From Phaeobacter italicus (GTDB lineage Bacteria > Pseudomonadota > Alphaproteobacteria > Rhodobacterales > Rhodobacteraceae): a stretch of DNA of 64,000 bases. Each line of letters opens with the position of its first letter. The stretch's first letter is position 1. Under the pieces are notes generated by a model that saw nothing but the letters and a program-made list of their open reading frames with translations, did not search any database and was not told where the DNA came from. A program made the translations under genes and the position numbers. The stretch is from positions 1 to 64,000 of the forward strand of contig NZ_CVRM01000002.1 in NCBI RefSeq assembly GCF_001258055.1. The letters run 5' to 3'. Shown here piece after piece: positions 61,363-64,000 of this stretch.

Positions 61363-61386
61363 CCGCCAGAGCCTGCGCTCTGGCGG
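61363..61386. terminator. Bidirectional terminator between the GH42 gene and the CUT2 ATPase gene
   Basis: CCGCCAGAGC and GCTCTGGCGG pair perfectly around CTGC. An A tract on the left acts as the T tract for the minus strand. The T run on the right is interrupted. Confidence 0.75.
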
Positions 61387-61412
61387 CTTGTTTCAATAAA
61401 TATGGTCTGGCC

Positions 61413-62198
61413 TCAGACTGTACCGCCCAGGCTTCCTTCAAGCGTGGCCAGCTCTTGTCCGCCAGCCATCATGTCCTGCAACTCCTCAGCCGAGATTTCG
61501 CCGCGCTTTGCCGTTCCGAGGGTCTGACCCCGATTCAACACAGTGAAACGATCCCCAACAGCAAGCGCATGGCGGACGTTGTGGGTGATGAAAACCACCG
61601 CAACCCCCTGCTTGCGCACCTTGTCGATAGTGGCAAGGACATTGGCCGTTTGGCGCACGCCAAGGGCAGATGTCGGCTCATCCAGGATCAGAACCTTGGC
61701 CCCAAAATGCACCGCACGCGCAATCGCAACGGTCTGACGCTCACCACCAGACAATGTGCCGACCGCCTGTTCCGGCCCCCTCAGATTGATGCCCATCTTG
61801 CGCATTTCTTCCATCGTCACACGATTTGCGTAATCGTGGTCAAAGAACCGAAACGGGCCGATCTTGCGCAGGGGTTCGTTCCCCATAAAGAAGTTCCGGC
61901 TCACCGACATCAGGGGGATCATCGCAAGGTGCTGATGCACTGTTGCAATTCCTGCCGCAATTGCATCGCGCGGATCGGCAAAATACATGGGCTGGCCTTC
62001 AAAAAGGATGTCCCCTTTTGTTGGTTTGTGAACCCCGGACATGGTCTTGATGAAGGTTGATTTCCCCGCCCCGTTGTCCCCCAAGAGACAGTGGCATTCC
62101 CCCGGATAGATATCGACTGAGACCCCCGCCAGCGCAATGACGCTGCCGAAGTGTTTTTCGATGTTCTGCATCCGGATCAAAGGTTGAGACGACGTCAT
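61413..62198 (-). CDS. CUT2 sugar ABC transporter ATPase (FrcA type)
   Basis: A 261-aa single-cassette ATPase: Walker [10 protein letters not shown], signature [15 protein letters not shown], Walker [13 protein letters not shown], the H-loop in [14 protein letters not shown]2 ATPases are more often double-length (RbsA, MglA); the single-domain form is as in rhizobial FrcA. The gene lies one base after the permease stop. Confidence 0.9.
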   Translation of the reverse strand: MTSSQPLIRMQNIEKHFGSVIALAGVSVDIYPGECHCLLGDNGAGKSTFIKTMSGVHKPTKGDILFEGQPMYFADPRDAIAAGIATVHQHLAMIPLMSVSRNFFMGNEPLRKIGPFRFFDHDYANRVTMEEMRKMGINLRGPEQAVGTLSGGERQTVAIARAVHFGAKVLILDEPTSALGVRQTANVLATIDKVRKQGVAVVFITHNVRHALAVGDRFTVLNRGQTLGTAKRGEISAEELQDMMAGGQELATLEGSLGGTV

Positions 62199-62199
62199 A

Positions 62200-63321
62200 T
62201 CAGCGCTCTCCCGTGATGATGCGGCGGATGTAGGTGTTCAGGATCACGGCAAACAGCAGGATCAGACCAAGAAAGACCCGAAACAGCGAGCTTTCGACAC
62301 CGGCAAAGAACAGACCCTGCTGCACCACGCCAAAAATCAGCGCCCCCAAGGCCGCTCCGATGACAGAGCCATAGCCGCCTGTCAGCAAGGCCCCCCCGAT
62401 AACCACGGCGATGATCGCCTCGAATTCCTTCAACAACCCACGATCAGAGCCGGCCCCGCCAAACTCCATCACCTGACAGGCTGCAAACACCGTGGCGCAG
62501 AAAGCTGTGAACATGAACATGAGGATCTTGACGCGGTTGACCGGTACACCCGAATTGCGCGCCGCCTCTGCATCACCGCCTGCCGCAAAAATCCAGTTCC
62601 CGAACCGGGTTTTGGTCAGGATCACGTGACCGACAATGACCAGAACAATTGCCCAGACAACCAGCATCGGCAGGCCGTCGACGACAGGCTGCCCCTTGCG
62701 TGTTCCCCGCTCAAAGACCGCGATCCAGCCGTTGTCACCAAGCCACTGAAACAGCCCCGTCAGGATCTTGCCGCCGAACACTGCCGCCAGCCAATCCCCT
62801 TGGGCTGCGTCGGACACGCCACCGATGATGGTTTTGCGTTCGATGGTCTGTGGCAGATAGATCGCAAAGCCCCGCAGGATGAACAAAAACGCAAGCGTCA
62901 CGATAAAACTGGGCAGACCTGTGCGCACAACGATGTAACCGTTGAGTGCCCCGATCGCGAGTGCGATCACAAAGGTAACGATGATGGCCATCCAGACAGG
63001 CCAACCAAGCGTCACGCTGAAGATCGCAATCAGCATACCTGCAAAGCCGATCATGGAGCCGACCGACAGATCAAACTCTCCGGCGATCATCAGCAGACAG
63101 GCGCCCACCGCGATAATCATGAATTGTGCCGAAATCTGCCCCCAGTTCAGCACCCCCTGGCTGTTGAACATTCCGCTGTCCCCAGCGAAAATCAGAAACA
63201 TGGCAAAGACGAGGATGGTGCCGATGATCCCGCCCAGCTCTGGGCGGATCAGGGCTTCGCGAAAGCGGGAACGATGTTTGATCCGCTCGTCTCCCGCGAC
63301 CTGAGTTTGTACGTCAGTCAT
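62200..63321 (-). CDS. CUT2 sugar ABC transporter permease (FrcC/RbsC type)
   Basis: A 373-aa membrane protein with 8-10 transmembrane segments. [20 protein letters not shown] and [20 protein letters not shown] are hallmarks of BPD_transp_2 permeases. I used the ATG at 63321 ([20 protein letters not shown]), preceded by AGAGAGATTACC; a longer frame upstream overlaps the hairpin region. The sugar is unknown. Confidence 0.9.
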   Translation of the reverse strand: MTDVQTQVAGDERIKHRSRFREALIRPELGGIIGTILVFAMFLIFAGDSGMFNSQGVLNWGQISAQFMIIAVGACLLMIAGEFDLSVGSMIGFAGMLIAIFSVTLGWPVWMAIIVTFVIALAIGALNGYIVVRTGLPSFIVTLAFLFILRGFAIYLPQTIERKTIIGGVSDAAQGDWLAAVFGGKILTGLFQWLGDNGWIAVFERGTRKGQPVVDGLPMLVVWAIVLVIVGHVILTKTRFGNWIFAAGGDAEAARNSGVPVNRVKILMFMFTAFCATVFAACQVMEFGGAGSDRGLLKEFEAIIAVVIGGALLTGGYGSVIGAALGALIFGVVQQGLFFAGVESSLFRVFLGLILLFAVILNTYIRRIITGER

Positions 63322-63340
63322 GGTAATCTCTCTGAAAAAA

Positions 63341-63364
63341 GGCGGCCAATCGGAATCGGCCGCC
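63341..63364 (-). terminator. Stem-loop with T tract between CUT2 binding-protein and permease genes
   Basis: On the minus strand GGCGGCC and GGCCGCC pair around a 10-base loop, followed at once by TTTTTT. It lies in the 61-bp gap after the binding-protein gene. It should act as a partial terminator, letting more binding protein than permease be made. Confidence 0.6.
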
Positions 63365-63382
63365 CAAACAAAAGACAGGTGA

Positions 63383-64000
63383 TCAGCGGTATTCGCCCGC
63401 GAATTGTTCAACCTTTTCCAGGCCGTCCTTTGTCACGAAACCGGGGCCGGAGTTGATGTTGTTGCCGGGCAGCACGCCATAGCGGTGGTAGTTGGTCAAA
63501 ACCACAACCGGCAGATAGGCCTGCAGGAACGGCTGCTGATCGATGCCCCAGTTGATCACACCGGATTTCAGTCCTTTGACGATCTCTTCACCCAGGTCGA
63601 AGGTGCCAAAGTAAATGTCACCGGCCATACCGTTTTCTTCCAACGCCAACATGGTCGGATCCGCCGAGGTCGGGCCAAGCGTCAGGATCGCGTCAGTTTC
63701 CGGATTGGTGTTGAGATAGGCCAAAACGCGGTTCTTGATCTCTGCCGGATCCTGTCCGCTGTCGATCATCTGATCGCCAAGTTCGATGCCAAGCCCATCG
63801 GCAAAGCCCTGGCACCGCTCTGTCGAAGAGGGCGAGCTGATGTAGTGGTTCACACAAAGAAAGCTGCCGACTCCGTCACCCTTTGCACGCACACCCGCGG
63901 CATAGCCCGCGTCATATTCGGGCTGACCCACGTACATGAGCGCCCCAACTTCACGGGCCTGATCCGGGGTGCCTGAGTTCATGATGATCACGTCCACGCC
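63383..64000 (-). CDS. CUT2 sugar ABC transporter binding protein (N-terminus beyond the window)
   Basis: At least 205 residues of a periplasmic binding protein of the RbsB/FrcB family; the coding frame is open to the right edge, so the signal peptide and first lobe are missing. MNSGTPDQAREVGALMYVGQ, ERCQGFADGLGIEL and DAILTLGPTSADPTMLALEE are typical of fructose-type FrcB binding proteins. The gene is upstream of the permease and ATPase genes and would determine their substrate. Confidence 0.88.
   Translation of the reverse strand, partial: GVDVIIMNSGTPDQAREVGALMYVGQPEYDAGYAAGVRAKGDGVGSFLCVNHYISSPSSTERCQGFADGLGIELGDQMIDSGQDPAEIKNRVLAYLNTNPETDAILTLGPTSADPTMLALEENGMAGDIYFGTFDLGEEIVKGLKSGVINWGIDQQPFLQAYLPVVVLTNYHRYGVLPGNNINSGPGFVTKDGLEKVEQFAGEYR

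Noticed and set aside
1-64000. Mobile elements, CRISPR arrays or phage genes
   Set aside because: No transposase, integrase, cas gene or regularly spaced repeat was found; gene order looks like stable chromosome.

Overview
The window is about 64 kb of a GC-rich alphaproteobacterial chromosome, most likely from the Roseobacter group of the Rhodobacteraceae. The assignment rests on gene content and order rather than on a marker gene. It includes a Suv3-like helicase / S4 protein / 7Fe ferredoxin / CarD block, a fused two-gene formate dehydrogenase, an N-methylproline-demethylase-type flavoprotein, many sugar ABC transporters, and a non-phosphorylating galactose pathway. I see no insertion sequence, prophage, integrase, CRISPR array or rRNA operon. 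The only RNA gene found is a tRNA-Thr(TGT).

Layout. 1-5.2 kb: a StcD/DgcA-like flavoprotein tightly coupled to a ProC-like reductase, with a divergent TetR regulator, a LysR regulator and a DUF1330 protein. 5.2-11.4 kb: NAD-dependent formate dehydrogenase (fdhB with fused NuoE-NuoF, then fdhA), its probable LysR regulator, and a winged-helix regulator. About 850 bp without a recognisable gene follow. 12.2-14.1 kb: a chemoreceptor. 14.1-22.1 kb: a seven-gene, largely translationally coupled operon (binding protein, two permeases, ATPase, double-domain GDPD phosphodiesterase, LacI regulator, inositol-monophosphatase-family enzyme), headed by two identical LacI-type operators. 22.4-26.7 kb: tRNA-Thr, a sulfotransferase-like protein, a glycosyltransferase, metY and a SIMPL protein. 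26.9-29.6 kb: a large single-pass protein with a GspL/PilM-like N-terminus and a PilP/GspC-like C-terminus. 29.7-36.7 kb: hppD with an Lrp regulator, a soluble PAS protein, a Kef-type antiporter, and divergent cobT and cobS. 36.7-42.1 kb: the CarD / fdxA / hslR / helicase block and a TPR lipoprotein-like or secreted protein. 42.2-47 kb: SCP2 protein, alpha/beta hydrolase, PepF, an amidinotransferase and a DksA/TraR-type zinc protein. 47.2-61.4 kb: a galactoside regulon. 61.4-64 kb: part of a CUT2 sugar ABC operon that runs off the end.

How the genes work together. Two catabolic islands dominate. In the first, a phosphodiester is probably imported, cleaved in the cytoplasm by the tandem GDPD enzyme and dephosphorylated by the IMPase-like enzyme, under an operon-encoded LacI repressor. 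Glycerophosphoinositol or a related glycerophosphodiester is a reasonable candidate substrate. In the second, an ABC importer supplies galactosides to cytoplasmic GH36 alpha-galactosidase and GH42 beta-galactosidase. Free galactose would then go through an SDR dehydrogenase, an SMP-30 lactonase, an IlvD/EDD dehydratase, DgoK and DgoA to pyruvate and glyceraldehyde-3-phosphate (De Ley-Doudoroff route), under a divergent IclR regulator. Both islands fit a marine bacterium feeding on phytoplankton lipid head groups and osmolytes, but the actual substrates are inference.

Most convergent gene pairs are separated by a compact symmetrical hairpin flanked by A and T tracts, so terminators are unusually easy to place. 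In all three ABC operons a stem-loop sits between the binding-protein gene and the next permease gene.
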